Part shown: one piece after another, positions 8,882 through 16,902 of the stretch
How positions within the stretch are numbered: position 1 is the stretch's first letter
Layout: each line of letters opens with the position of its first letter
Origin: Acidimicrobiia bacterium
GTDB lineage: Bacteria; Actinomycetota; Acidimicrobiia; Spongiisociales; UBA5794
DNA length: 39,720 bases
Direction: 5' to 3'
NCBI GenBank assembly: GCA_030066715.1
Contig: JASJBC010000019.1
Location: 1 to 39,720, forward strand
Made by a program: the position numbers and the translations under genes
The notes under the pieces: model-generated
The model's input: the letters and a program-made list of their open reading frames with translations, nothing else
Told to the model about the DNA's origin: nothing
Database searches by the model: none

Positions 8882-10162
8882 TCAGCCCGAGGCCATCTGC
8901 TTTCTGACCCGGCCGAGCAGAGCACCGATGAACCGAGACTTGAGCTGTTGGTTGGCCATGGCCATCTTCCACGGAGGCATCTTCTCGATGACTCGCACCG
9001 TCGCCGCCGCGATCGGAGCAAGCTTGCTGCCGACGTTGTCGAGCAGCAGATCTCCGAGCTTTCCCCGCTCGATCGCCATGTAGGCGGCGCGTTCGAGCGT
9101 GTCCTCCGGGATGTAGCGCGGTTCGTCCCGCTCCACCATCTCCCGGGCCTCCCAGCGGCACTGATCGTCGCAGACCCCGCAACCGAGGCAGCGATCAGCA
9201 TCGACGATGGCCCAGTTCTTACGGAGACCGGCGCCGTTCGTAGGGACTATCTCAATGGCATCGACGGGGCACGCCTTGGCGCACTTCGTGCAGCCGCGAC
9301 ACTTCTCGTGGTCGATCACGGCAACGAAGTTCGACGGCACGATGCCGTCGTAGATGTCGTACTTCTTGATCGATCGCATCATGCCGCAGCAACAGCCACA
9401 GCAGTTGCACATGTAGGAGACGCGGTTACGGACGTTGTCGCCGGTCTGTGCCAAGCCGGCCGCCTTGGCCGTGCTCAGGATCTCGATGGCCTCGTCGTTG
9501 CTGATCGGCTCCGCAATCCCGGCTCTCACCAGCTTGTCGGCAGCACCGCCGAAGGTGAGACACGTGCGGGTGGGGCCGTCGCACCCCTCGCCGCGCAGCC
9601 TGGCATCGGTGCGACAGGGACACAGACTCACCGCCACGGACTCGGCGGTGCGCACCACCTCGGTTGCCCGCTCCCAGTCGAGTATCTCGGAGGTGACGGA
9701 TTCCTCGCGGACAAAGGATCGGCCGAGCTGTGTGCTCCCGGTGAAGACGCTGCGCACGAAAGCCTCGTCGTCGAAGAGAGCGTCAAACGCCTCGGCATAG
9801 TCGTCCATCGGATCGTCGGGACGCTCTCTCATGAAAGTGAACTCGTAGAAGCCGATCACCACCGGCGTGGCCATCACGTATCTCTTGCCGTTCCGCTCGA
9901 AGTCGAGCGCCAGGCCCCGCTCGGCCATTGCCGTGATGTGCGCGTTCAGCTCGTCCTCGTCCATTTCCAGCTTGGCGGCCAACGCCGAGACGGCGATCAC
10001 TTGTGGCAACTGTCTGGCGATGTGAGCCTGTTCGGGCGTAAACAGAAGACGAAGCACGCGGCGCATCGCCGCCGAGTCGGGGGCGCCGGTGACGTTGCGA
10101 TCGAGCCGTTCCTGGAGCAGCCGGTATTCAGTGTCGACGTCGCTGATGGTGGTGTGACCCAT
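8882..10162 (-). CDS. multi-cluster iron-sulfur protein with N-terminal winged-helix-like region and 2x[4Fe-4S] ferredoxin domain
   Basis: A 426-residue protein. Residues 30-100 look like a winged helix (LAAKLEMDEDELNAHITAMA). Cys pairs follow (CPC at 181-183, then C194 and C201), then a striking Cys cluster, MCNCCGCCCG, at 251-260. Next comes a bacterial-type ferredoxin domain with CRGCTKCAKACP (288-299) and CLGCGVCDDQC (325-335), which would hold two [4Fe-4S] clusters. The start ATG has GGAGGGAGA upstream. The coupled downstream gene is an E2-like acyltransferase, suggesting a redox-linked acyl-transfer system of unknown substrate. Similar N-terminal-regulator plus ferredoxin proteins exist but are uncharacterised as far as I know. 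Confidence 0.85.
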   Translation of the reverse strand: MGHTTISDVDTEYRLLQERLDRNVTGAPDSAAMRRVLRLLFTPEQAHIARQLPQVIAVSALAAKLEMDEDELNAHITAMAERGLALDFERNGKRYVMATPVVIGFYEFTFMRERPDDPMDDYAEAFDALFDDEAFVRSVFTGSTQLGRSFVREESVTSEILDWERATEVVRTAESVAVSLCPCRTDARLRGEGCDGPTRTCLTFGGAADKLVRAGIAEPISNDEAIEILSTAKAAGLAQTGDNVRNRVSYMCNCCGCCCGMMRSIKKYDIYDGIVPSNFVAVIDHEKCRGCTKCAKACPVDAIEIVPTNGAGLRKNWAIVDADRCLGCGVCDDQCRWEAREMVERDEPRYIPEDTLERAAYMAIERGKLGDLLLDNVGSKLAPIAAATVRVIEKMPPWKMAMANQQLKSRFIGALLGRVRKQMASG

Positions 10163-10222
10163 GTATCTCCCTCCGCCGCACTCCCATCATGCGCAAACGC
10201 GCCTGGATGTTCCAGGGGCAAA

Positions 10223-10237
10223 AGGCCCTTGGGGCCT
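10223..10237. repeat. inverted repeat in divergent intergenic region
   Basis: AGGCCC, loop TTG, GGGCCT: a perfect 6-bp inverted repeat in the 181-bp gap between the Fe-S gene and the NTF2-like gene. It could be an operator or a short hairpin; nothing else identifies it. Confidence 0.3.
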
Positions 10238-10318
10238 AACCGCGATCTCGGGCAGCGCTCCCGCGCTACGCAAGGAGGACCGAACGCCCCTGGCCCGCTT
10301 TGGCGCTACGAGATACCG

Positions 10319-10333
10319 TGGCATTACATGCCA
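10319..10333 (+). promoter_or_regulatory. inverted repeat touching a perfect Shine-Dalgarno
   Basis: TGGCAT-TAC-ATGCCA is a perfect 6-bp inverted repeat whose last base is the first A of AAGGAGGT (10333-10340), 3 nt before the ATG at 10344. It could be an operator, or an RNA hairpin tuning access to the ribosome site. Confidence 0.4.
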
Positions 10334-10343
10334 AGGAGGTCTG

Positions 10344-10694
10344 ATGGAGGTTTCCGGACGGGAATTGGCGGACCGGTTCGGCAAGTTGATGGCCGATGGC
10401 GACACCGAGTCTCTGGCCCTCATGTACGCACCAGCGGCGAGGGTGGTTCTCTTCTACGGATCGGCTTCGGGGCGCGGTGAGATCCGTGAGCTGCTCGATA
10501 AATCCTTGACCACCCATGGGCGCTACGACGTGATCTCCATCGATCAGTTCCAGCAGGTCGACGACGTGGTCATGTGGGATTCGACCGTCGAAACGGAGAC
10601 TGGCCCCCTCCAGACCACCCATGTCGTCGTCCTCGGCCAGGATGGGCTGATCCGCCGCCACATTCCGGGCATCCGCGGCTACTGGGGCATGTAG
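10344..10694 (+). CDS. NTF2-like/SnoaL-fold small protein
   Basis: A 116-residue protein with the pattern of a cone-shaped NTF2-like domain. The N-terminal helix ELADRFGKLMADGDTESLAL leads to MYAPAARVVLFYG, then helix GRGEIRELLDKSL and alternating strands ending with LGQDGLIRRHIPGIRGYW. Such proteins are isomerases, cyclases or ligand binders; no catalytic residue can be assigned. The ATG at 10344 follows a perfect AAGGAGGT, so the much longer ORF in the track is wrong upstream of it. It is probably monocistronic: a GC hairpin follows. Confidence 0.75.
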   Translation: MEVSGRELADRFGKLMADGDTESLALMYAPAARVVLFYGSASGRGEIRELLDKSLTTHGRYDVISIDQFQQVDDVVMWDSTVETETGPLQTTHVVVLGQDGLIRRHIPGIRGYWGM

Positions 10695-10719
10695 GCCACA
10701 CAGTCGCGGCCCCACCACT

Positions 10720-10741
10720 ACCCCCTGTTTCTGTTGGGGGT
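10720..10741 (+). terminator. candidate terminator hairpin
   Basis: ACCCCC and GGGGGT flank a 10-nt loop downstream of the NTF2-like gene. No strong T run follows. It also precedes the promoter of the acyltransferase gene. Confidence 0.35.
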
Positions 10742-10785
10742 TGTCCCCTCATGTGGGCAACCGCTCCGCTTCGTACTTTGGAGGT

Positions 10786-12156
10786 ATGAAGAAGTACCTG
10801 ACCCACACAAAGCGACTGGCGCTGGCAACACCTCCGGAGCGCAATCGAGTAGTCGATTTCTGGAGGGCAGTTGCCATTCTCGTCGTCGTCTTCGGCCACT
10901 GGCTGGCAGCGTCGATCTGGCTCACCCCGGACGGCGGCGTCGAGCTGATGAACTCGCTGGAGTGGGTTCCGGTCGCCGGCTGGCTCACCTGGGTCGTCCA
11001 GGTGATGCCGATCTTCTTCCTGGCGGGCGGCTACGCCAACGCCCGTGGCCTCACCAAGGTCGAGCGAGGCGAGGAGACACGCCGAGCCTGGATCGCCACA
11101 CGGGCCCGCCGGCTGTTCACCCCGGTCATTCCGCTGCTGCTGGCGTGGGTGGCGTTGATCCTGATTCTCCGCCCGTTCGTGGCAGCCGACGTCGTCCGTG
11201 CCGGCGCCATGTCAGCAACGCTGCCACTGTGGTTCCTCGCGGTGTACTTGATGCTCACCGCGATGGCGCCATTCACCTTCGCTTGGTGGCGGCGTTGGGG
11301 CGCAGGCTCCGTTGTGGCCCTGCTCGGGGCGGCCGTCGCTGTGGACGTGGTTCGATTTGCCTTCGACGTGCCCGGCATCGGTTGGGTCAACTTCGTCTTC
11401 GTCTGGGGCGCCGTTCACCAGGTTGGATACCTCTGGTCGAGCCTCGACACCGGCCGTGGTGCCTCCACCCGGACCGGCTGGGCGGTGGCCGCGGCGGCAC
11501 TGGGCCTGCTCGTCGGCCTCACCGGTTCCGGCCTTTATCCGGTAGCGATGCTCGGCATCCCCGGCGCCGGCGTCACCAACATGACCCCGCCGACAATCGC
11601 CATGTTCATCCTCGGCATGATGCAGCTGGGCTTCATCTGGGCCACGCAACCCGCCGTGCGCCGGTTCACTTCCACCGGACGCAACTGGCACATCGTCGTT
11701 TCGCTGTCCGGTGTGATCATGACCGTCTATCTGTGGCACCTCTCGGCGATGTCACTGCTGGCGGCGGGCGGGCTGTTCGCCTTCGACGGAGCGCTGTTCA
11801 GCATCGAACCCGCCTCACCGCTGTGGTGGATCACCCGCCCCTTGTGGCTGGCCACGCTGGCGCTGGTGACGCTTGCCCTCACCGCCGTTTTCGCCCGGTT
11901 CGAATGGAACGTCAACAAGAAGCCGACGCCGCAACGTGTCACCACGACGGTGCTGGGTCTGCTCCTCTCCGGCCTCGCCCTGGCGAGGGTCGCCCTCGTC
12001 GGACTCGCCGATGCTCAGGCTGGGATCGACTGGCTCGTACCCGTGCTGGCGACCGCAGGCGCCGTGGCGCTCGGAGCGGTGCCGGCTCACCGACGGCAGA
12101 AGAGATCGCAATCCGGCACCGGCCGGGAGGCTTCCAGGACTTCGCAATCGACGTGA
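10786..12156 (+). CDS. acyltransferase-3 family integral membrane protein
   Basis: A 456-residue polytopic membrane protein with about ten helices. It begins with RVVDFWRAVAILVVVFGHW, the Arg/His-containing first helix of the acyltransferase-3 family (OafA/NodX type), followed by PIFFLAGGYANA. Family members move acyl groups from the cytoplasm onto sugars, lipids or peptides at the envelope. The ATG at 10786 has GGAGG only 1 nt away, too close for normal use. However, TACTTT (10774-10779) lies exactly 7 nt upstream, so a leaderless start is likely. A TTG at 10741 would add 15 residues. The substrate is unknown. Confidence 0.85.
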   Translation: MKKYLTHTKRLALATPPERNRVVDFWRAVAILVVVFGHWLAASIWLTPDGGVELMNSLEWVPVAGWLTWVVQVMPIFFLAGGYANARGLTKVERGEETRRAWIATRARRLFTPVIPLLLAWVALILILRPFVAADVVRAGAMSATLPLWFLAVYLMLTAMAPFTFAWWRRWGAGSVVALLGAAVAVDVVRFAFDVPGIGWVNFVFVWGAVHQVGYLWSSLDTGRGASTRTGWAVAAAALGLLVGLTGSGLYPVAMLGIPGAGVTNMTPPTIAMFILGMMQLGFIWATQPAVRRFTSTGRNWHIVVSLSGVIMTVYLWHLSAMSLLAAGGLFAFDGALFSIEPASPLWWITRPLWLATLALVTLALTAVFARFEWNVNKKPTPQRVTTTVLGLLLSGLALARVALVGLADAQAGIDWLVPVLATAGAVALGAVPAHRRQKRSQSGTGREASRTSQST

Positions 12157-12192
12157 CCGGCGCGACAATGGCCGGGCTACCGGAGGTCCCCA

Positions 12193-13551
12193 ATGCGACG
12201 AACGTGCGCTCTGTTGCTGGCCATCCTGCTCGGTCTGCCGGTTCCGGGTTGCGGCGATTCCTCCGACGACGACACGATGCGGGTCATCGTCGATCACGAC
12301 GGTGCGTTCGACGACATCAAGGCCCTCCTGTATCTGCTCGAGCGCCCGGACGTCGAGATCCTGGCGATCACAGTATCGGGCACGGGCATCGCTCACTGTC
12401 CTGTGGCCGCAGAGAACACCGCCGCCTTGCTCGAGCGCCTCGATGCCCCGGACATCCCGGTCGCCTGCGGACGCTCCTCGCCGTTACAGGGAACCAACCA
12501 AGCACCGGACATCTGGAGGGACGTGGCCGACACGTTGGGGTCCGTAACGCTGCCCGAGCCGCGGGCGTTGGCTGAGGTTGATGCCCCGGCGTTGCTCATC
12601 GATACGATCGAGGATGCCGCAGCACCGGTCACCATCGTTGCACTTGGCCCGCTCACCAATGTCGCCGAGGCCATCCAATCCCAGCCCGATGTACTCGACA
12701 ACGTCGCCATGATGTATCTGATGGGCGGCGCCGTCGACGACGGCGGCAACGTGTTCTACGGCAACGCCGCGGCCGAGTTCAACATCTGGGCAGACCCCAC
12801 CGCGGCCGACATGGTCTTTGCCACCCAGGTTCCGATCACGTTGATACCGCTGGACGCAACCAACCATCTCCCGGTGACCCCGTACCTGTACGAAGCAGTC
12901 GCAGCGCATAGCGAGGTGTCGCCCACAGCCAGCTTTGTCGCGGAGTACCTCGACGCAACACCGCTCTTCGGCGGCATGTACCACTGGGACGAACTCGCAG
13001 CTGTGGTCGCCACCGATGAGTCGGTCGCCACCATCGAGGAGCGCAACCTGGCGATCACACTCGAACCGCCGGGAGCGGAAGGCACAACCATCGAGGACCC
13101 GGCGGGACGACCCGTTCGGGTTGCGAGCGAGGCGTCGAGAGCGGATTTCGATGCGCTCTTCTACGAGGCGCTCCTCGGCACCAGCGACCCCGGCATTCCC
13201 ACGTGGAACCCCGACGCGGTTGTCACGTGGGATGGCACAGACTGCGTCTATGAAGGCCCCGATCCCCTTCCGGCCAATCTGTACGTCCGGCTCGACAACG
13301 AGAGCGACGGCTTCCTGGGTTTGGTGACCGGTGCTTACAACGCCGGGACCACCCGTGCTGACTTCGAAGCGGCATTGGCGGCCGCCGAGCCCGGCGAGCC
13401 CGACTGGTGGCTGTCCAGCACACAGATCGTGGTGCCGGCCGGAGCCCGCGATGTCTGGCCGCTGCGAGGCGGTGAGGGGCTGACTGCGCTGTGCTACATC
13501 GATCCCAGCCGAGTGTGGGAGATTGCGGGCCCGCGCCTGCCCGAGGACTGA
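12193..13551 (+). CDS. secreted nucleoside-hydrolase-family lipoprotein
   Basis: A 452-residue exported protein. The N-terminus is a short signal peptide ending at a lipobox-like PVPGC (Cys20). The next segment, VIVDHDGAFDDIKAL, holds the Asp cluster that binds calcium in inosine-uridine nucleoside hydrolases. IVALGPLTNVAEAI and YLMGGAVDDGGNV are further family landmarks. The C-terminal 150 residues are an extra region beyond the usual 310-330-residue hydrolase. It would hydrolyse N-glycosidic bonds of nucleosides outside the cell for salvage. The ATG has GGAGGT upstream. Pro at -2 of the lipobox is unusual, so lipidation is probable rather than certain. Confidence 0.85.
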   Translation: MRRTCALLLAILLGLPVPGCGDSSDDDTMRVIVDHDGAFDDIKALLYLLERPDVEILAITVSGTGIAHCPVAAENTAALLERLDAPDIPVACGRSSPLQGTNQAPDIWRDVADTLGSVTLPEPRALAEVDAPALLIDTIEDAAAPVTIVALGPLTNVAEAIQSQPDVLDNVAMMYLMGGAVDDGGNVFYGNAAAEFNIWADPTAADMVFATQVPITLIPLDATNHLPVTPYLYEAVAAHSEVSPTASFVAEYLDATPLFGGMYHWDELAAVVATDESVATIEERNLAITLEPPGAEGTTIEDPAGRPVRVASEASRADFDALFYEALLGTSDPGIPTWNPDAVVTWDGTDCVYEGPDPLPANLYVRLDNESDGFLGLVTGAYNAGTTRADFEAALAAAEPGEPDWWLSSTQIVVPAGARDVWPLRGGEGLTALCYIDPSRVWEIAGPRLPED

Positions 13552-13572
13552 TCCTCGCGATACCATGCCGCC

Positions 13573-14043
13573 ATGGCACGCACTATCGCAACCAACACCC
13601 CCGTAGACCGTGACGGTCTCCTCGAGTTCGTCCGTCCCCGCCACCGTGTGATCCTGTCGACCCTCCGCAAGGACGGGACCACACAGATGTCCCCCAACAC
13701 GATGGGTGTTGATGACTCCGGCCGACTTGTCATCTCCACCTATCCGCAGCGGGCCAAGGTGCACAACATCCGCCGCAACCCTGCGGTATCGGTATGTGTG
13801 CTGTCCGACGACTTCGGCGGCGAGTGGGTGCAGATCTACGGAACAGCCGAGGTGATCGATCTACCCGACTCGGTGGAACCTCTGGTCGAGTACTTCCGCA
13901 ACATCGCCGGCGAGCATCCCGACTGGGACGAATACCGCGAAGCGATGGCCAAGCAGGGGAAGTCACTGATTCGCATCACCATCGACAGTTGGGGGCCAGT
14001 GGCCCGCGGCGGTTTCCCCGCCCACCTCGCCGACGAGGACTAG
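13573..14043 (+). CDS. PPOX-class (F420/FMN split-barrel) oxidoreductase
   Basis: A 156-residue split beta-barrel protein. HRVILSTLRKDGTTQMSPN and AKVHNIRRNPAVSVCVL are typical of the PPOX-class family in actinobacteria that binds F420 or FMN, and GEWVQIYGTAEVI is the next conserved strand. It probably reduces an F420-dependent substrate in the cytoplasm. The ATG at 13573 lacks a Shine-Dalgarno but has TACCAT ending 7 nt upstream, so it may be leaderless. The nitrilase gene starts 3 nt after its stop, so they form an operon. Confidence 0.88.
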   Translation: MARTIATNTPVDRDGLLEFVRPRHRVILSTLRKDGTTQMSPNTMGVDDSGRLVISTYPQRAKVHNIRRNPAVSVCVLSDDFGGEWVQIYGTAEVIDLPDSVEPLVEYFRNIAGEHPDWDEYREAMAKQGKSLIRITIDSWGPVARGGFPAHLADED

Positions 14044-14046
14044 CCG

Positions 14047-14967
14047 ATGCGAGTGGCAGCAGTTCAAGCAGCACCGGTGTTCCTCGATTCGGCGGCGACT
14101 ACAGACAAGATGCTGGGCCTCATCGCCGAGGCGGCCCAGGAGGGCGCCGAGCTATGCGCCTTCGGGGAGACCTTTCTCTCCGGCTACCCGTTCTGGCTCA
14201 GCTCCACCGGCGGTGCCCGTTTCGATGACGCCAAGCAGAAGGCCGCCTACGCCGCCTACGTCCGGGCCGCAGTTGCCGCCGACGGTCCCGAGCTCAGCGC
14301 CATAGCTGCGGCCGCAGCGGACCATGGTGTCTTCGTCTACGCCGGGTTCATCGAGAAGTCCACGAGTGGTACCTCGGTGTACGCGTCGTTGGCGGCAATC
14401 CATCCCGATGACGGAATCGTGTCCATCCATCGCAAGTTGCGACCTACCTATGAGGAACGGCTCGTCTGGGCAGCCGGCGACGGCAACGGCCTGGCCGTCC
14501 ACGACTGGAAGGGTTTCCGGGTCGGCGGACTCAACTGCTGGGAGAACTGGATGCCCTTGGCTCGCTACTCGCTGTACGCCCAGGGCGAGACCCTCCATGT
14601 CGCTGCCTGGCCCCCGTCGCCGGGCATCACGAAGGACATCACGCGCTTCATCGCCCGGGAGGGCCGGGTGTACTGCCTATCCGCCGGTTCGGTGCTGGCA
14701 ACCGCCGACATCCCGAGCGACTTCCCGCTGCGTGACGAGGTTGCGGCCCTCGGCGACCGGGTACTCGTCGGTGAATCCGTGCTCGTTGCCCCGAGCGGCG
14801 AGGTTATCTTCGGACCGGCCACCGAGGAGGAGACGATCGTCTACGGGGACATCGATACCAACGTGGTTCTCGAGGAGCGGCAGAACTTCGACCCGGCGGG
14901 CCACTACGGGCGCCCCGACGTGTTCCGGCTCATGGTGAACCGAGCCCGCCAGGAACCGATCGAGTGA
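14047..14967 (+). CDS. nitrilase-superfamily carbon-nitrogen hydrolase
   Basis: A 306-residue enzyme with the full Glu-Lys-Cys triad: E41 in AFGETFLSGYP, K130 in HRKLRPTYEER and C164 in LNCWENWMPLAR. These contexts match branch 1 (true nitrilases and cyanide hydratase-like enzymes) better than amidase branches, so the likely reaction is nitrile plus water to acid plus ammonia. Length is typical. It is translated from the same message as the PPOX-class enzyme (3-nt gap). The substrate is unknown. Confidence 0.9.
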   Translation: MRVAAVQAAPVFLDSAATTDKMLGLIAEAAQEGAELCAFGETFLSGYPFWLSSTGGARFDDAKQKAAYAAYVRAAVAADGPELSAIAAAAADHGVFVYAGFIEKSTSGTSVYASLAAIHPDDGIVSIHRKLRPTYEERLVWAAGDGNGLAVHDWKGFRVGGLNCWENWMPLARYSLYAQGETLHVAAWPPSPGITKDITRFIAREGRVYCLSAGSVLATADIPSDFPLRDEVAALGDRVLVGESVLVAPSGEVIFGPATEEETIVYGDIDTNVVLEERQNFDPAGHYGRPDVFRLMVNRARQEPIE

Positions 14968-15010
14968 ACCCCCGAAGAAGGTATCGAAGACGCTGAGCAT
15001 CGGCGAGCCA

Positions 15011-15025
15011 ACCACTGTTAGTGGT
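15011..15025. repeat. inverted repeat upstream of acidic-tail gene
   Basis: ACCACT-GTT-AGTGGT, a perfect 6-bp inverted repeat in the 137-bp gap before the gene at 15105. It could be an operator; no known binding site is recognised. Confidence 0.35.
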
Positions 15026-15104
15026 CGTTTAACGCACGCTTATCGCAGGGTGTGAGATGTTCGTCGCATCAACCCAACGCGGAGCGAAGCGAAAGGAACC
15101 TGCA

Positions 15105-16202
15105 ATGGGCAAACGATGGATCACCCTGACGGCGGTGGCGATGCTATTTGCCACGCTGTCGGTGCCCGGGGTGGCATCTGCCAGCACCTCCGGGGCGATT
15201 GCCGAGACCGGTGGAATGACCCTCAATCTCGGTGTCGTCGGCTCACCGCTGGACCTTTCGGTCACTCTGGACGAAGCCGGACATATCAGCGAGGTGACGG
15301 TCGGCAGCGGCTTCACCGAGGAGCGACGTGACGATCACCGCGTCCGTTTCGTCCATGGGGACGACGACACCCGCATCGACGTCCGCGCCAAGAACGACAA
15401 GCTGTCGGCATCCGTCAAGGCGGGTGACCTCTCGGCCATCCTCGGCAGCCACACCTGGTCCGGGGCACTGTTCGGAGCCGACACCGCTACGACAGTCACC
15501 TTCGACGTCGTGGACAACGGCTCAGGGTTCCCGGAGTTGGTGAACGTTGCCGTGGTTTCGCTCAGCCCCGCCGACGCAACCTTCTCGATCGGTGAAGTCA
15601 AGAACGAGATCGAGGACGACGAGGTGGAGTCATCCGCCCGAATCACCTTCGAGTGGGACGGCTACACGATGAGGCTCAAGATCAAGGCGTCACTCGAATT
15701 CGAAGACGACGACGATGACCAAGACGTGGAGGCGAAGCTCTCCGTAGTCCTCAGCGGCAAGGACGAGCAGAAGCTGACCGGTCAGGATCTCGCGGACCTC
15801 ATCGGCACCCGAACCTGGGACGGCCTGTTGTGCGACGGGACACCGGTAGTCGTCACCTATACGATCTCCGAGAATGGCACCGTTGCCCTGGATTCCGTGA
15901 CCATGGGTGGCGCAGCCAGCAACGAATTTGAACTCGAGCAGGAGTCCCACGGGTTTGAGCTGGAGTTCGAGGACGGGGAGCTCGAGTTCGAGTTCGAGGT
16001 CGAGCTGAAGCAGTACGACGACGGCACCTGGAAGCTCGAGGTGGAGTCAGAGACAGACGACTCGTGCCACGAAGACGACGACAGCGACCGTGACGAAGAC
16101 GACCACGACGATGATGACGATGATGACGATGACGACGACGAGGACGAAGACGAAGAGGACGAGGACGAGGACGAAGACGACGACGATGACGATGACGACT
16201 GA
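15105..16202 (+). CDS. secreted protein with duplicated domain and long Asp/Glu C-terminal tail
   Basis: A 365-residue protein with a clear signal peptide (MGKRWITLTAVAMLFATLSV, cleavage after an ASA motif). Two related segments follow: one around GDLSAILGSHTWSGALFGA, the other around GQDLADLIGTRTWDGLLCDG. Each is followed by a strand rich in V and T, so the body appears internally duplicated. The last 45 or so residues are almost wholly Asp and Glu, which would bind calcium or other cations strongly at the cell surface. The ATG at 15105 has AAAGGAA upstream; the ATG at 15057 would precede the signal peptide and is rejected. I know no named family. Confidence 0.8.
   Translation: MGKRWITLTAVAMLFATLSVPGVASASTSGAIAETGGMTLNLGVVGSPLDLSVTLDEAGHISEVTVGSGFTEERRDDHRVRFVHGDDDTRIDVRAKNDKLSASVKAGDLSAILGSHTWSGALFGADTATTVTFDVVDNGSGFPELVNVAVVSLSPADATFSIGEVKNEIEDDEVESSARITFEWDGYTMRLKIKASLEFEDDDDDQDVEAKLSVVLSGKDEQKLTGQDLADLIGTRTWDGLLCDGTPVVVTYTISENGTVALDSVTMGGAASNEFELEQESHGFELEFEDGELEFEFEVELKQYDDGTWKLEVESETDDSCHEDDDSDRDEDDHDDDDDDDDDDDEDEDEEDEDEDEDDDDDDDD
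16071..16199 (+). repeat. GAC/GAT/GAG low-complexity tract encoding the acidic tail
   Basis: About 130 bp of near-perfect GAC, GAT, GAA and GAG triplets. The tract is open in other frames too: the +1 reading gives Met/Thr/Arg/Lys runs and produces the false N-terminal extension of the next gene. Such tracts are prone to length change by slippage. Confidence 0.85.
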
Positions 16203-16902
16203 GCCTGCGGCGAAGTCGTTGCGATGGTGGCCCCGCATCGCCGGGGCCGCCATCACGTTGGTCCTCGGTCTGGCCGGATGTTCCGGTGACGACACCGCCG
16301 ACACAGCACCGGCGCCCACTGGGGCAACGCCGACGACGCCTGCCACAACGACCACAGTTGCGGCCAACCCGCCCACAACCCAGGCTCCGCAATCGGCAGA
16401 CGGTGCCGCCCTCCTGCAATCCGCGCTCGACCGTTACTCCGCCGGTTACGAGTTCAGCGCAACCGTCACAGTCAACGACGAGGTCTCCACATCTCAGGAG
16501 GGACGCTGGCTCGACGGCGCCTCGCAGCTCGTGGTCCGATCGGGCGACGGGGAGGTCCAGTACATCACTACGCAGGACGGTCAGTGGAGCCGGATTGCCG
16601 ACGGTCCGTGGGAGGAGCTCGAAACCTCCGGACCGACGGATTACCCCCTGGCCGCATTGGCCGCTCCGAACTCGGTTGTGGCCGAAACCATCGACGGAGA
16701 CGACGCGGTCCTGACGGTGATCTATGCGGCCGCAGACCTCGAGTTGTCGGGCGAACCGGTAGCCGCGACGATCGTGATCTCCGATGGTCTCCTTGCCGAA
16801 GTCTCGTACACGACCGTTGTTGACGGTGCCGAGGTCGAGTCGAGCACGGAGTTTCTGCCGCTGAGCAACAGTGAGCCGATTCAAGCGCCGCCGGTCGGCT
16901 AG
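16192..16902 (+). CDS. lipoprotein with Thr/Pro linker (LppX/LprG-like fold possible)
   Basis: A 236-residue protein. After a few residues comes a basic and hydrophobic signal (LRWWPRIAGAAITLVLGLAG) with lipobox LAGC, then a Thr/Pro/Ala linker. A beta-rich domain follows from about residue 70 (SAGYEFSATVTVNDEVS to TEFLPLSNSEP), resembling antiparallel lipid carriers of the LppX/LprG type; the match is by pattern only. I chose the ATG at 16192, which overlaps the stop of the acidic-tail gene by 11 nt. The 34 residues before it in the ORF track are the Asp tract read out of frame. An ATG at 16186 is possible. The overlap suggests co-expression with the acidic protein. Confidence 0.75.
   Translation: MTTEPAAKSLRWWPRIAGAAITLVLGLAGCSGDDTADTAPAPTGATPTTPATTTTVAANPPTTQAPQSADGAALLQSALDRYSAGYEFSATVTVNDEVSTSQEGRWLDGASQLVVRSGDGEVQYITTQDGQWSRIADGPWEELETSGPTDYPLAALAAPNSVVAETIDGDDAVLTVIYAAADLELSGEPVAATIVISDGLLAEVSYTTVVDGAEVESSTEFLPLSNSEPIQAPPVG

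Noticed and set aside
8879-10480. 533-codon plus-strand ORF
   Set aside because: Antisense shadow of the Fe-S protein gene, which has a ribosome site and recognisable Fe-S motifs.
10734-12575. 613-codon plus-strand ORF
   Set aside because: Frame-shifted shadow of the membrane acyltransferase; Arg/Gly/Pro-rich with no membrane helices.
16090-16191. N-terminal extension MTKTTTTMM... of the lipoprotein
   Set aside because: It is the GAC/GAT acidic-tail tract of the previous gene read in another frame; the signal peptide begins after it.
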